Part shown: in pieces, positions 1 to 6,331 of the stretch
Layout of the letters: the number at the start of each line of letters is the position of its first letter
Position numbering within the stretch: position 1 is the first letter of the stretch
Source of the DNA: Pseudomonadota bacterium
Lineage (GTDB): Bacteria; Pseudomonadota; Gammaproteobacteria; Acidithiobacillales; Acidithiobacillaceae
Length of the DNA: 8,647 nucleotides
Direction: 5' to 3'
Assembly: GCA_021818125.1 (NCBI GenBank)
Contig: JAKAFG010000076.1
Location: forward strand, 1 to 8,647
The notes under the pieces: model-generated
What the model was told of the DNA's origin: nothing
The model's database searches: none
What the model saw: only the letters and a program-made list of their open reading frames with translations
Program-made: the position numbers and the translations under genes

Positions 1-105
1 CAGCGCGACCCCCAGCGCAATGCCGATGATAGCCAGCACGCTCGCGCCCGACCTTTGGCGCAGGGGGCGCCAAATGGCCGCCTGCCACGGAATCCGGGTG
101 ATCAC
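1..105 (-). CDS. FtsX/MacB-family ABC transporter permease, N-terminal 35 codons (runs off the left edge)
   Basis: Read on the minus strand, a GTG at 105-103 overlaps the TGA of the ATPase gene as GTGA and opens a frame with no stop to the window edge. The 35 residues begin MITRIPWQAAIWRPLRQ, then a basic stretch (RQRSG), then a hydrophobic run (ASVLAIIGIALGVAL). A short cytoplasmic lead with basic residues followed by a first membrane helix ending in GIALGVAL is typical of FtsX/MacB/LolE-type permeases of the inner membrane. The 4-base overlap with a LolD-like ATPase implies translational coupling and a two-part transporter. Only the N-terminus is visible, so the subfamily (YbbP-like, MacB-like or LolC/E-like) cannot be set. 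What is exported or extracted is unknown. Confidence 0.75.
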   Translation of the reverse strand, partial: MITRIPWQAAIWRPLRQRSGASVLAIIGIALGVAL

Positions 106-776
106 AGGGAACGGAAACCCTGTGCGTCGAAACGCAGACGCCGCAGCGCCCAGCCTGCCGCCGTCGCCGAGTGGGTCACCAGTAAAACAGCCGCCCCTTC
201 CGCCTCTCCCGCTTCACGCAAGAGGCTGAGCACGGTTTCCGCAGATTCGGCGTCGAGACTGCCTGTCGGTTCGTCAGCAAGGATCAGTGACGGGCGATGT
301 ACTACCGCCCGCGCCACCGCAACCCGCTGCATCTCGCCGCCGGAAAGCTCTCTTGGCCAGGCATTCAGGTGACTGCCGATGCCGAGCCGTTCCGCCAGTA
401 TTTTAACCCGCTGATTCATGTCACGCCGGGAGAGGCCGTTCAGTCGCCAGGGCAGGGCGATGTTTTCCTCTACGGTCAATTGTGGGATCAGATGAAAGGC
501 CTGAAACACAAAACCCATGTGCCGCCGCCGCAGGAGCGTACGCGCGTCGTCATCCAGGGTGTCGAGCGGTTGACCCTTGAAAGTCATGTGCCCCGCATCG
601 GGGCGATCCAGGCCGGCAATAATATTGAGCAGGGTGCTTTTGCCAACGCCGCTTTCCCCCATGATGGCTACGAAGTCTGCTGGTGCTATGTTGAGGTTCG
701 CATTGCGGAATAACCAACGCTGAGGGTCTCCGGGAAGCCGTTTTGCCAGATTGTTCAGAACCAGAAGTGCAGTCAC
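102..776 (-). CDS. ABC transporter ATP-binding protein, LolD/YbbA-like
   Basis: This is the nucleotide-binding subunit of an ABC transporter, expected on the cytoplasmic face of the inner membrane. Numbered from the GTG at 776 (224 residues), it has Walker A GESGVGKST at 40-48, Q-loop Gln92 in GFVFQAFHLIP, signature LSGGE at 144-148, Walker B LILADEP at 164-170 with Glu169, and the switch His202. The GFVFQ.F.LIP..T..EN pattern and the length match the LolD/YbbA/MacB-N class, which pairs with FtsX-type permeases; the next gene encodes one. I chose the GTG because GGAAAGGA lies 4 bases upstream and the first beta strand starts at once. The frame stays open to an ATG at 896, with further ATGs at 848 and 818, but these would add 24-40 residues that do not look like the family. 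The substrate cannot be told from the sequence; YbbA-type function is as likely as lipoprotein release. Confidence 0.9.
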   Translation of the reverse strand: MTALLVLNNLAKRLPGDPQRWLFRNANLNIAPADFVAIMGESGVGKSTLLNIIAGLDRPDAGHMTFKGQPLDTLDDDARTLLRRRHMGFVFQAFHLIPQLTVEENIALPWRLNGLSRRDMNQRVKILAERLGIGSHLNAWPRELSGGEMQRVAVARAVVHRPSLILADEPTGSLDAESAETVLSLLREAGEAEGAAVLLVTHSATAAGWALRRLRFDAQGFRSL

Positions 777-877
777 GCCATCCTTTCCAAGCTTTGCCAA
801 ACGCAGATGGTTTACCATACGCCAACCCCGCGGTGGCGACCACACCATTCTCCTGTACCCGACCGGCGCATCAGGTT

Positions 878-907
878 TTGACCTCAGCCCCCGCAACGGG
901 TTAGAAT
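878..907 (+). promoter_or_regulatory. Sigma70 promoter of tRNA-Ser
   Basis: TTGACC (878-883) and TAGAAT (902-907) each match the consensus at five of six positions and are 18 bases apart. Transcription would start near 914, only about three bases before the mature tRNA. The bases after the -10 (TCCCGCTACC) are GC-rich, the kind of discriminator found on stable-RNA promoters under stringent control. That regulation is inferred from the composition alone. Confidence 0.7.
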
Positions 908-916
908 CCCGCTACC

Positions 917-1009
917 GGAGAGATGGCCGAGCGGCTGAAGGCGCTCCCCTGCTAAGGGAGTATGGGGCTAAACACTCCATCGAGGGTTCGAATCCCTCTC
1001 TCTCCGCCA
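917..1009 (+). tRNA. tRNA-Ser(GCU), with encoded CCA
   Basis: This is a class II tRNA of 93 bases that decodes AGC and AGU. The acceptor stem is GGAGAGA (917-923) pairing perfectly with TCTCTCC (999-1005), then discriminator G1006 and genomic CCA (1007-1009). The anticodon stem CTCCC/GGGAG (944-948/956-960) encloses the loop CTGCTAA with anticodon GCT at 951-953. The T arm is GAGGG-TTCGAAT-CCCTC (982-998). Between the anticodon and T arms lies a long variable arm of about 21 bases that can fold as ATGG.../...CCAT, as expected for serine tRNA. It stands alone, with its own promoter upstream. No convincing terminator follows; the next 200 bases are the trxA leader region. Confidence 0.98.
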
Positions 1010-1054
1010 CCCTTGCTGGCTTAAAACTTTAACGAAAGTGACTGCCCATCGCTC

Positions 1055-1082
1055 TTGCATCCCAGTTTTATCGTGCTATCCT
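1055..1082 (+). promoter_or_regulatory. Candidate extended -10 promoter for trxA-rho
   Basis: TTGCAT (1055-1060) is followed after 16 bases by TATCCT (1077-1082), which is preceded by TG one base upstream (TGC-TATCCT), an extended -10 element. Transcription would start near 1089 and give a leader of about 135 bases before trxA. Within that leader GCGCC-ATCC-GGCGC (1121-1134) can form a short hairpin that no T-run follows. Read-through from the tRNA promoter is another possible source of trxA transcript. Confidence 0.45.
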
Positions 1083-1224
1083 TCAATCACCTTATGGACT
1101 GAAAGAAGACTTATCTGCGGGCGCCATCCGGCGCATGTGGTCTCGGGTTAAACCCCTCGAACGATAAAAATCTCATGAATATCCACCAAAGCGCTGTACC
1201 CAACTGACTGAGGAGTCCCCTCCA

Positions 1225-1551
1225 ATGAGTGACGCTATTCTTTATGTATCTGATGACAGTTTTGAAACGGATGTACTGAAGTCTTCTAAACCGGTTCTGG
1301 TCGATTTTTGGGCCGAATGGTGCGGACCTTGCAAGATGATTGCCCCCATTCTGGAAGATATCGCTGGCGAATATGCCGACCGCCTGCAGGTTGCTAAATT
1401 TAATATCGACGAAAATCCCAACACTCCCCCTCAGTACGGCATTCGCGGTATTCCCACATTGCTCCTCTTCAAGGCGGGCAAGCTTGAAGCCACCAAGGTG
1501 GGTGCCCTGAGTAAAGCCCAACTGACCGCATTCCTGGATAGCCAACTTTGA
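1225..1551 (+). CDS. trxA: Thioredoxin 1
   Basis: This is a small cytoplasmic disulfide reductase, reduced by thioredoxin reductase, that supplies electrons to targets such as ribonucleotide reductase. At 108 residues it has the size of E. coli TrxA. The active site WCGPC is at 32-36 (redox Cys33 and Cys36), with buried Asp27 in VDFWAEW and cis-Pro77 in RGIPT; the C-terminal GA.SK.QL..FL helix is also typical. AGGAG (1211-1215) lies 9 bases before the ATG. The gene sits directly upstream of rho, the same order as in E. coli, and its TGA overlaps a TTG that opens an in-frame upstream extension of rho. No terminator is visible between them, so the two genes are probably co-transcribed. No unusual residues were seen. 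Confidence 0.98.
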   Translation: MSDAILYVSDDSFETDVLKSSKPVLVDFWAEWCGPCKMIAPILEDIAGEYADRLQVAKFNIDENPNTPPQYGIRGIPTLLLFKAGKLEATKVGALSKAQLTAFLDSQL

Positions 1552-1664
1552 ATACACCACGTCCCCGCCGTAAATCTCCCCGGACGCCCAAGTCCTTCCC
1601 CAACGAAGACATTCTGCTAGACGAAGACGATAGTACGCTTTGTCCGGCACCTGGCGCTTCGGCG
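1552..1664 (+). promoter_or_regulatory. rho leader region, with a UUCG hairpin against the start codon
   Basis: This 113-base gap lies between the trxA stop and the conserved rho ATG. It has no good Shine-Dalgarno near 1665. Instead CGC-TTCG-GCG (1655-1664), a three-pair stem capped by a cUUCGg loop, ends at the base just before the ATG. A second small hairpin, GGAC-GCCCAA-GTCC, is possible further upstream. The stretch is also open in the rho frame back to a TTG at 1548. In E. coli the rho leader takes part in autoregulation by Rho; whether this one does is an inference from position. Confidence 0.4.
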
Positions 1665-2921
1665 ATGAATCTGACCGATCTCAAGCGCAAAACAGCCGCT
1701 GAACTGGCAGTGATCTGTCAGGATATGGGGTTGGAGGGTACCGCCCGCCAGAAGAAACAGGAAATCATCTTCAATATCCTCAAGGCGCATGCGCGCAACG
1801 GGGATGCCATTTACGGCGAGGGCGTGCTGGAAATTTTGCAGGATGGTTTTGGTTTCCTGCGCGCAGCCTCAGGGTCCTACATGGCGGGGCCGGATGACAT
1901 TTATGTCTCGCCCTCGCAGGTGCGGCGCTTTCATCTGCAGACCGGAGACACGGTTTCCGGGCAGATTCGTCCTCCCAAAGAGGGTGAGCGCTATTTCGCA
2001 CTGCTCAAGGTGGAGAGCATCAATTTTGAAGCCCCGGAAGCGACCCGCAACAAGGTGAACTTCGATGATTTGACGCCACTGTTCCCCGAAGAGCGACTGC
2101 GTCTGGAATCCGACAATATCCCCTACGGCGAAATGGCGCCGCGGATCATTGATCTGGTGTCACCCATCGGTAAGGGCCAGCGCGGTCTGATCGTTGCCCC
2201 GCCTAAAACGGGCAAGACGGTGTTGCTGCAGCAGATTGCTCACGCCATCACCGCCAATCATCCTGAATGCTATCTGATCGTGCTGCTGATCGACGAGCGC
2301 CCGGAAGAAGTGACGGAAATGCAGCGCTCGGTGAAGGGCGAAGTGGTCTCCTCCACCTTTGATGAACCGGCGACGCGCCACACCCAGGTTGCAGAAATCG
2401 TCCTGGAAAAGGCCAAGCGTCTGGTCGAGCACAAACACGATGTGGTCATTCTGCTCGACTCCATTACCCGTCTGGCGCGTGCCTTCAACACGGTGGTGCC
2501 GTCCTCGGGTAAGGTGCTGACCGGCGGCGTGGACGCCAACGCGCTGCAGAAGCCCAAGCGATTCTTCGGCGCCGCGCGCAACATCGAAGAGGGCGGCAGC
2601 CTGACCATTATTGCCACGGCCCTGGTGGAAACCGGCTCCAAGATGGACGAAGTCATTTTCGAGGAGTTCAAGGGTACCGGCAATATGGAAGTGCACCTCG
2701 ACCGCCGCCTCGCCGAGAAGCGCACCTATCCTGCCATCAATCTCAACAAATCCGGCACCCGTCGTGAAGAGCTGCTGGTCCAGGCCGACATGCTCAGCAA
2801 AATGTGGATATTGCGCAAGTTGCTGGCGCCTATGGACCCAGTGGAATCCATGGAGTTCCTGCTCGACAAGGTGCGTGGCACCAAAACAAATGCGGAATTC
2901 TTTGATTCCATGAACCGTTGA
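1665..2921 (+). CDS. rho: Transcription termination factor Rho
   Basis: This is a hexameric RNA-dependent ATPase/helicase that loads on untranslated, C-rich RNA and stops RNA polymerase. From the ATG at 1665 the product has 418 residues, against 419 in E. coli. The N-terminal helical domain starts MNLTDLK. The RNA-binding cold-shock-like fold carries RNP1 GFGFLR at 61-66 and FALLKV further on. Walker A is APPKTGKT (178-185) with Lys181 and Lys184, and Walker B is VVILLD ending at Asp265, positions identical to E. coli. The Q-loop GKVLTGGVDANAL and the R-loop region GTGNMEVHLDRRLAEKR are intact. The exact numbering match supports this start, although the frame continues upstream to a TTG at 1548 that would add 39 residues. 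A trxA-rho transcript is likely. Confidence 0.97.
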   Translation: MNLTDLKRKTAAELAVICQDMGLEGTARQKKQEIIFNILKAHARNGDAIYGEGVLEILQDGFGFLRAASGSYMAGPDDIYVSPSQVRRFHLQTGDTVSGQIRPPKEGERYFALLKVESINFEAPEATRNKVNFDDLTPLFPEERLRLESDNIPYGEMAPRIIDLVSPIGKGQRGLIVAPPKTGKTVLLQQIAHAITANHPECYLIVLLIDERPEEVTEMQRSVKGEVVSSTFDEPATRHTQVAEIVLEKAKRLVEHKHDVVILLDSITRLARAFNTVVPSSGKVLTGGVDANALQKPKRFFGAARNIEEGGSLTIIATALVETGSKMDEVIFEEFKGTGNMEVHLDRRLAEKRTYPAINLNKSGTRREELLVQADMLSKMWILRKLLAPMDPVESMEFLLDKVRGTKTNAEFFDSMNR

Positions 2922-2931
2922 GTGGGTCCGC

Positions 2932-2960
2932 TGGACGCCTGCCCTGTCCATCCCTATAAT
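2932..2960 (+). promoter_or_regulatory. Sigma70 promoter of the rpmE-malic enzyme-permease cluster
   Basis: A perfect TATAAT (2955-2960) lies 17 bases after TGGACG (2932-2937), which matches the -35 consensus at four of six positions. Transcription would start near 2967, about 30 bases before rpmE. It begins only 11 bases after the rho stop codon. TGGAC (2932-2936) and GTCCA (2946-2950) form an inverted repeat with a 9-base centre across the -35 and spacer. Confidence 0.75.
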
Positions 2961-2995
2961 TCGCCTCTTTGTATCGAGGCCCGAGAGTAGCTATC

Positions 2996-3199
2996 ATGAA
3001 AACCGATATTCATCCCAAGTACGAAGAAATCACCGTCACCTGCAGTTGCGGCAACGTCTTCAAGACGCGCTCGACCGCGAATCGCGACCTGCACATCGAC
3101 CTCTGCTCCGAATGCCATCCCTTTTACACCGGTAAGCAGCGCGCCGTTTCTGCCGCTGGTCAGGTAGAGAAGTTCCGCAAGCGTTACGGCGGTCAGTAA
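2996..3199 (+). CDS. rpmE: 50S ribosomal protein L31, zinc-binding type
   Basis: This is a small protein of the large ribosomal subunit that bridges it to the small subunit. The 67-residue product begins MKTDIHPKYEEI, nearly the same as E. coli L31. It keeps all four zinc-ribbon cysteines (Cys16, Cys18, Cys37, Cys40), so it is the C+ form rather than the zinc-free YkgM/RpmE2 type. HPF.TGKQR at 41-49 is also conserved. The frame is open to an upstream ATG at 2969, but the conserved N-terminus, a GAGAG (2983-2987) 8 bases before 2996 and the promoter position favour the ATG at 2996. It leads a tight cluster: the malic enzyme starts 6 bases after its stop. Confidence 0.97.
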   Translation: MKTDIHPKYEEITVTCSCGNVFKTRSTANRDLHIDLCSECHPFYTGKQRAVSAAGQVEKFRKRYGGQ

Positions 3200-3205
3200 A
3201 TCGCT

Positions 3206-4438
3206 ATGACGGATACCCAGACAGATCTGCGGCGACGGGCACTGGAGTATCACGCCCGCACGCCAGCGGGTAAGCTTTCGGTCATACCGAGCAAGCCCTG
3301 CAGCAGTCAGGAAGATCTGTCTCTGGCCTACACGCCCGGAGTCGCCGCTCCGGTGCGGGAGATCGCCGACGATCCGGAGAAGGCCTACGACTATACCGCG
3401 AAGGGCAACCTCGTCGCCGTAGTCAGTAACGGTACGGCGGTGCTCGGTCTGGGCAACGTCGGGCCGCTGGCGGGTAAGCCGGTCATGGAAGGCAAGGCAC
3501 TGCTCTTCAAACACTTCGCGGATATTGATGCTTTTGATATCGAAGTGCAGGCGCGCGATGCCGAACATCTCATCGACGTAGTGGCGGCCATCGCCCCCGG
3601 TTTTGGCGGCATCAATCTGGAAGACATCGGTGCGCCGGTCTGTTTTCAGGTCGAAGAAGCCTTGCAGGCCATGCTGGACATTCCCGTATTCCACGATGAT
3701 CAGCATGGTACGGCAGTGATCGTGGCTGCGGCGTTGCAGAATGCACTGGAATTGCAGGGTAAGGGATTGGGTCGCATCAAGGTCGCTATTGTTGGTGCCG
3801 GCGCTGCCGGACTTGCCATTGCGCGTATGTTGCGGGCGCTGGGGGTGGCGGATATCTTCCTGAGCGATTTGCACGGCGTGCTGCACAGCGGACGTACGGA
3901 CCTCACCCAATGGCATAAACCCTTTGCGGTGGCGCCCCAGGACTGGGATCTGGCGGCGATGTTGCGCGGTGCCGATGTAGTCATCGGCGTCTCTGTGCGC
4001 GGCGCCATTCCGGAAGCGGTGTTGCCGACGCTGGCGCCCAAGCCAGTGATTTTTGCACTCGCCAATCCCGATCCTGAGGTGGACCCCGCCGTAGCACGGC
4101 GCCTGCGTCCTGACGCCATCATCGCCACGGGTCGTTCGGATATGCCCAATCAGGTCAACAATGTGTTGGGTTTTCCCTTCCTCTTCCGCGGTGCGCTGGA
4201 TTGCCGGGCTCGGCAGATCAACCAGCCCATGCTGCTGGCGGCCGTGGATGCGTTGGCGACGCTGGCGCGGGAGCCGGTGCCAGACGCGGTGCAGACCGCT
4301 TATGAGCTGACTGCAACGCAAGGTCTGGCCTTTGGCCCCGAGTACATTATCCCCAAACCTCTGGACCCGCGCCTACGGCAACGGGTCTCTGGCGCAGTGA
4401 CCGTTGCCGCGCGAGAAAGCGGCGTCGCGCGGCGTTAA
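3206..4438 (+). CDS. Malic enzyme, short form (malate oxidoreductase, decarboxylating)
   Basis: It converts malate to pyruvate and CO2 with NAD(P)+ and a divalent metal in the cytoplasm, linking the C4-acid pool to pyruvate. The 410 residues cover the two malic-enzyme domains: SLAYTPGV (39-46) with the catalytic Tyr42, EGKALLFK (95-102) with the catalytic Lys97, NLEDIGAP (137-144) and HDDQHGTA (163-170) with metal-binding acids, the Rossmann motif GAGAAG (197-202), ALANPDPEV (284-292), and GRSDMPNQVNNVLGFPFLFR (309-328). It ends soon after and so lacks the C-terminal phosphotransacetylase-like domain of the roughly 760-residue MaeB proteins. Asp221 closes the second strand of the nucleotide fold, which does not separate NAD from NADP preference in this family. 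No strong ribosome binding site is visible, so translation may be coupled to rpmE six bases upstream. Confidence 0.93.
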   Translation: MTDTQTDLRRRALEYHARTPAGKLSVIPSKPCSSQEDLSLAYTPGVAAPVREIADDPEKAYDYTAKGNLVAVVSNGTAVLGLGNVGPLAGKPVMEGKALLFKHFADIDAFDIEVQARDAEHLIDVVAAIAPGFGGINLEDIGAPVCFQVEEALQAMLDIPVFHDDQHGTAVIVAAALQNALELQGKGLGRIKVAIVGAGAAGLAIARMLRALGVADIFLSDLHGVLHSGRTDLTQWHKPFAVAPQDWDLAAMLRGADVVIGVSVRGAIPEAVLPTLAPKPVIFALANPDPEVDPAVARRLRPDAIIATGRSDMPNQVNNVLGFPFLFRGALDCRARQINQPMLLAAVDALATLAREPVPDAVQTAYELTATQGLAFGPEYIIPKPLDPRLRQRVSGAVTVAARESGVARR

Positions 4439-4444
4439 ATTACG

Positions 4445-5500
4445 ATGCGTCTCGCGGATCTGACGGTTCGCGATCTGCGATTCGCCTTCGGCCAATTGCT
4501 CGCCGCCATTCTCTTTTTTGCCCTTGTCTGGAAAATTCTCGCTCCCTTTTTGCCAGCGCTTGGCTGGGCGGCTGTTCTCGTTTATGCGACCTGGCCGCTG
4601 GCTGGTCCCATGCGCCGACATTGGCCGCCTGTGCTGGCAGCAGCAGGTGCCACGCTCATGCTGGCGCTGATTTTTATTCTTCCCGTACTTTTCCTGAGCA
4701 TTACCCTGGGCACGGAGTTGCACCATCTACTGACTGACCTCGCCAGCCAGGATGCACGCACGACCCTGGAAGCAAGGCTGAATCAGATACCTTGGGTGCA
4801 TGATCTGCTCGCGCAGATCCCCGCCCCCTGGACGGCGAAACTGATGCCCGGTGCTCTGTCTCCCGACCTCTCCGCCTGGGCGGGACGGCTGGGCAGTGTT
4901 GCGGGCGGGATCGGGCGTTTCGGCGCTTTGCTTATACTCGTTCTCATTACCGCCTTTTTCTTCTACCGGCATGGTGAGCTGCTGTTGGATCAGTTGCGCC
5001 GTTTTGTCGGCCAAGTGCTGGGACAGCGGGGCGACGCCTATCTACGGACGGTGGCCAGCACCATCCGTGCGGTGATTTACGGCATTCTGGCGACCGCGGT
5101 GGCGCAGGGTGCCCTTGCGGGGGTGGGTTACGCGGTGGCAGGACTGTCGGCGCCCGTACTGCTGGCCATCATCACCCTGCTGTTTTCCTTTATTCCCTTC
5201 GGTACACCTCTGGTTTGGGGCGCTGCGAGCATCTGGCTGCTCTTTCATGGCGATATCTGGGCGGGAGTAGGGCTGGCCCTGTGGGGTGCGCTGGTAGTGA
5301 GCTGGATTGATAACCTGATTCGCCCGCTGGTGATTTCCAGCGCGGTACGGATTCCGTTTCTACTGGTGCTCTTCGGGGTGCTGGGCGGCATTCTCGCCTT
5401 CGGTTTTCTCGGGCTGTTCCTGGGGCCGGTGCTGCTGGCCGTATTGCTGGCGATATGGGACGAGTGGTTGCGGCCAGCGCCTGCTGCGCCGCAGGATTGA
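4445..5500 (+). CDS. AI-2E family transporter (PF01594-type permease)
   Basis: This is an inner-membrane protein of 351 residues with about seven or eight predicted membrane segments: near 16-35, 38-53, 63-88, 155-175, 212-262 (two passes), 264-288 and 305-338. A hydrophilic section at 90-150, with no membrane span, separates the N-terminal three from the rest, as in this family. Family hallmarks are FSFIPFGTPLVWG (247-259) and IDNLIRPLVIS (288-298). Members are named for TqsA, which exports the signal AI-2 in E. coli, but others act as cation/proton antiporters and most are uncharacterised, so no substrate should be assumed. It starts 6 bases after the malic enzyme stop with no clear Shine-Dalgarno and is the last gene of the rpmE cluster. 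No intrinsic terminator follows. Confidence 0.92.
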   Translation: MRLADLTVRDLRFAFGQLLAAILFFALVWKILAPFLPALGWAAVLVYATWPLAGPMRRHWPPVLAAAGATLMLALIFILPVLFLSITLGTELHHLLTDLASQDARTTLEARLNQIPWVHDLLAQIPAPWTAKLMPGALSPDLSAWAGRLGSVAGGIGRFGALLILVLITAFFFYRHGELLLDQLRRFVGQVLGQRGDAYLRTVASTIRAVIYGILATAVAQGALAGVGYAVAGLSAPVLLAIITLLFSFIPFGTPLVWGAASIWLLFHGDIWAGVGLALWGALVVSWIDNLIRPLVISSAVRIPFLLVLFGVLGGILAFGFLGLFLGPVLLAVLLAIWDEWLRPAPAAPQD

Positions 5501-5582
5501 ATGTCCGCTCTATGAGGTGTTGTGAGCGAGTTGCGGATTCCGGTCACACTTGCGGCTTGTGCAATCCGGCCAAGCAGATGCC

Positions 5583-5611
5583 TTGATATATCCTCTCACC
5601 ATGCATATATT
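5583..5611 (+). promoter_or_regulatory. Sigma70 promoter of vapBC
   Basis: TTGATA (5583-5588) and TATATT (5606-5611) are spaced by 17 bases and each match the consensus at five of six positions, one of the strongest promoters in the window. The transcript would begin near 5618, about 24 bases before vapB. The left arm of an inverted repeat fills the spacer. Confidence 0.75.
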
Positions 5612-5634
5612 TTGGTATCTATCATGGTAAGAGG
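5592..5634 (+). promoter_or_regulatory. vapBC operator: inverted repeat with 12-base arms
   Basis: CCTCTCACCATG (5592-5603) and CATGGTAAGAGG (5623-5634) are complementary at 11 of 12 positions, with one C/A mismatch, around a 19-base AT-rich centre. The left arm lies between the -35 and -10, the centre holds the -10 and start site, and the right arm covers the vapB ribosome binding site (AAGAGGTG, 5629-5636). VapB-VapC complexes are known to bind such repeats and repress their own operon, so this is the likely autoregulatory site. As RNA only part of the repeat would be transcribed, which argues for DNA binding rather than an RNA hairpin. Confidence 0.75.
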
Positions 5635-5641
5635 TGCAGTC

Positions 5642-5902
5642 ATGAGTCAGGTAGCCAAACTATTCACCAATGGCCGCAGCCAAGCGGTACGTTTGCCAGC
5701 CGCTTATCGGTTCGACACCAAGGAAGTTTTTATCCGCCAGGACTCAGAAACGGGCGACGTGATATTGTCGCGCAAGCCGGCTACCTGGGATGACTTCTTC
5801 ATTGCACTCAAGGGTGCCAATGTGCCAGCCGATTTCCTGAACGAGAAGGAGCGCAACCAAGGGGTGCAGGATCGTGACCCCTTTGAGGGGTATAGCGAGT
5901 GA
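5642..5902 (+). CDS. vapB: VapB-type antitoxin, AbrB/MazE-like DNA-binding fold
   Basis: This 86-residue antitoxin would neutralise the PIN-domain ribonuclease encoded next and repress the operon. Residues 6-24 (KLFTNGRSQAVRLPAAYRF) are the classic swapped-hairpin AbrB/SpoVT motif of VapB/MazE proteins, followed by a second strand pair around 28-43. The polar, acidic tail from about 48 to 86, ending DRDPFEGYSE, has the make-up of the segment that wraps the toxin. The start is set by AAGAGGTG five bases upstream; a longer open frame from a GTG at 5522 would cross the promoter and operator and is not used. Its TGA overlaps the vapC GTG by four bases. Codon use is more mixed, with more A/T-ending codons, than in the genes around it, which fits a mobile module, but I see no integration scars. 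Confidence 0.92.
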   Translation: MSQVAKLFTNGRSQAVRLPAAYRFDTKEVFIRQDSETGDVILSRKPATWDDFFIALKGANVPADFLNEKERNQGVQDRDPFEGYSE

Positions 5903-6297
5903 AGCGGTACATGCTGGATACCAATACGGTAAGCCACCTGCTCAGAGAACATCCGGTCGTGACTAAGCGCATAGTGGCGGTACCAATGGCGTCCCTTTGT
6001 ATCTCTGCCATCACCGAAGGCGAGCTGCTTTTTGGTCTGGCAAAACGTCCGGTCGCCAAACGGCTTCACGTTGCCGTGCGGGAGTTTCTCCGGCGCGTCG
6101 ATGTGCTGCCTTGGGACAGCTCCACGGCAGAGCATTACGGGATTGTGCGGGCTGATATGGAGAGGCGAGGCAGGATACTGGCGTCACTTGACTTGCTGAT
6201 TGCTACGCATGCGCTAAGCGTGGATGCGGTACTGGTGACAAACGACAGAGCTTTCAGCCAGATGGCTGATCTGAAAGTCGAAGATTGGACAGTATAA
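5899..6297 (+). CDS. vapC: VapC-type PIN-domain ribonuclease toxin
   Basis: VapC toxins are metal-dependent RNases; studied ones of this type cut initiator tRNA or other tRNAs and halt translation until the antitoxin rebinds. The product has 132 residues, the usual size. All four acidic positions expected of the PIN active site are present: Asp7 in YMLDTN, Glu42 in ITEGELLFG, Asp98 in ASLDLLIATHA and Asp116 in VTNDRAF, at the same numbers as enteric plasmid VapC. It should therefore be catalytically competent. The C-terminus (LKVEDWTV) matches the LR.EDW end of that group. It starts with GTG overlapping the vapB stop (GTGA), so it depends on vapB translation. The RNA target cannot be read from the sequence. 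Confidence 0.95.
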   Translation: MKRYMLDTNTVSHLLREHPVVTKRIVAVPMASLCISAITEGELLFGLAKRPVAKRLHVAVREFLRRVDVLPWDSSTAEHYGIVRADMERRGRILASLDLLIATHALSVDAVLVTNDRAFSQMADLKVEDWTV

Positions 6298-6331
6298 CTT
6301 TCTCGCTGTTCTGATAGGCAACGCCCGCTTC

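Noticed and set aside
1026..1039. ACTTT-AACG-AAAGT hairpin after tRNA-Ser, considered as a terminator
   Set aside because: Five mostly A-T pairs and no T-run; too weak for an intrinsic terminator.
1111..1650. Minus-strand open frame across the trxA leader and trxA
   Set aside because: Opposite a clear thioredoxin gene; no motif and no credible ribosome binding site.
2954..4321. Long minus-strand open frame (455 codons) opposite rpmE and the malic enzyme
   Set aside because: It is antisense to two well-recognised genes, is rich in His/Arg/Gln as shadow frames are, and shows no known motif.
5531..5567. Imperfect inverted repeat (GGATT/AATCC with CACA/TGTG inside) after the permease gene, considered as a terminator
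   Set aside because: Broken stem, large loop and no T-run.
5522..5641. Upstream GTG extension of vapB
   Set aside because: It would translate through the vapBC promoter and operator; the ATG at 5642 has a good ribosome binding site and the expected family N-terminus.
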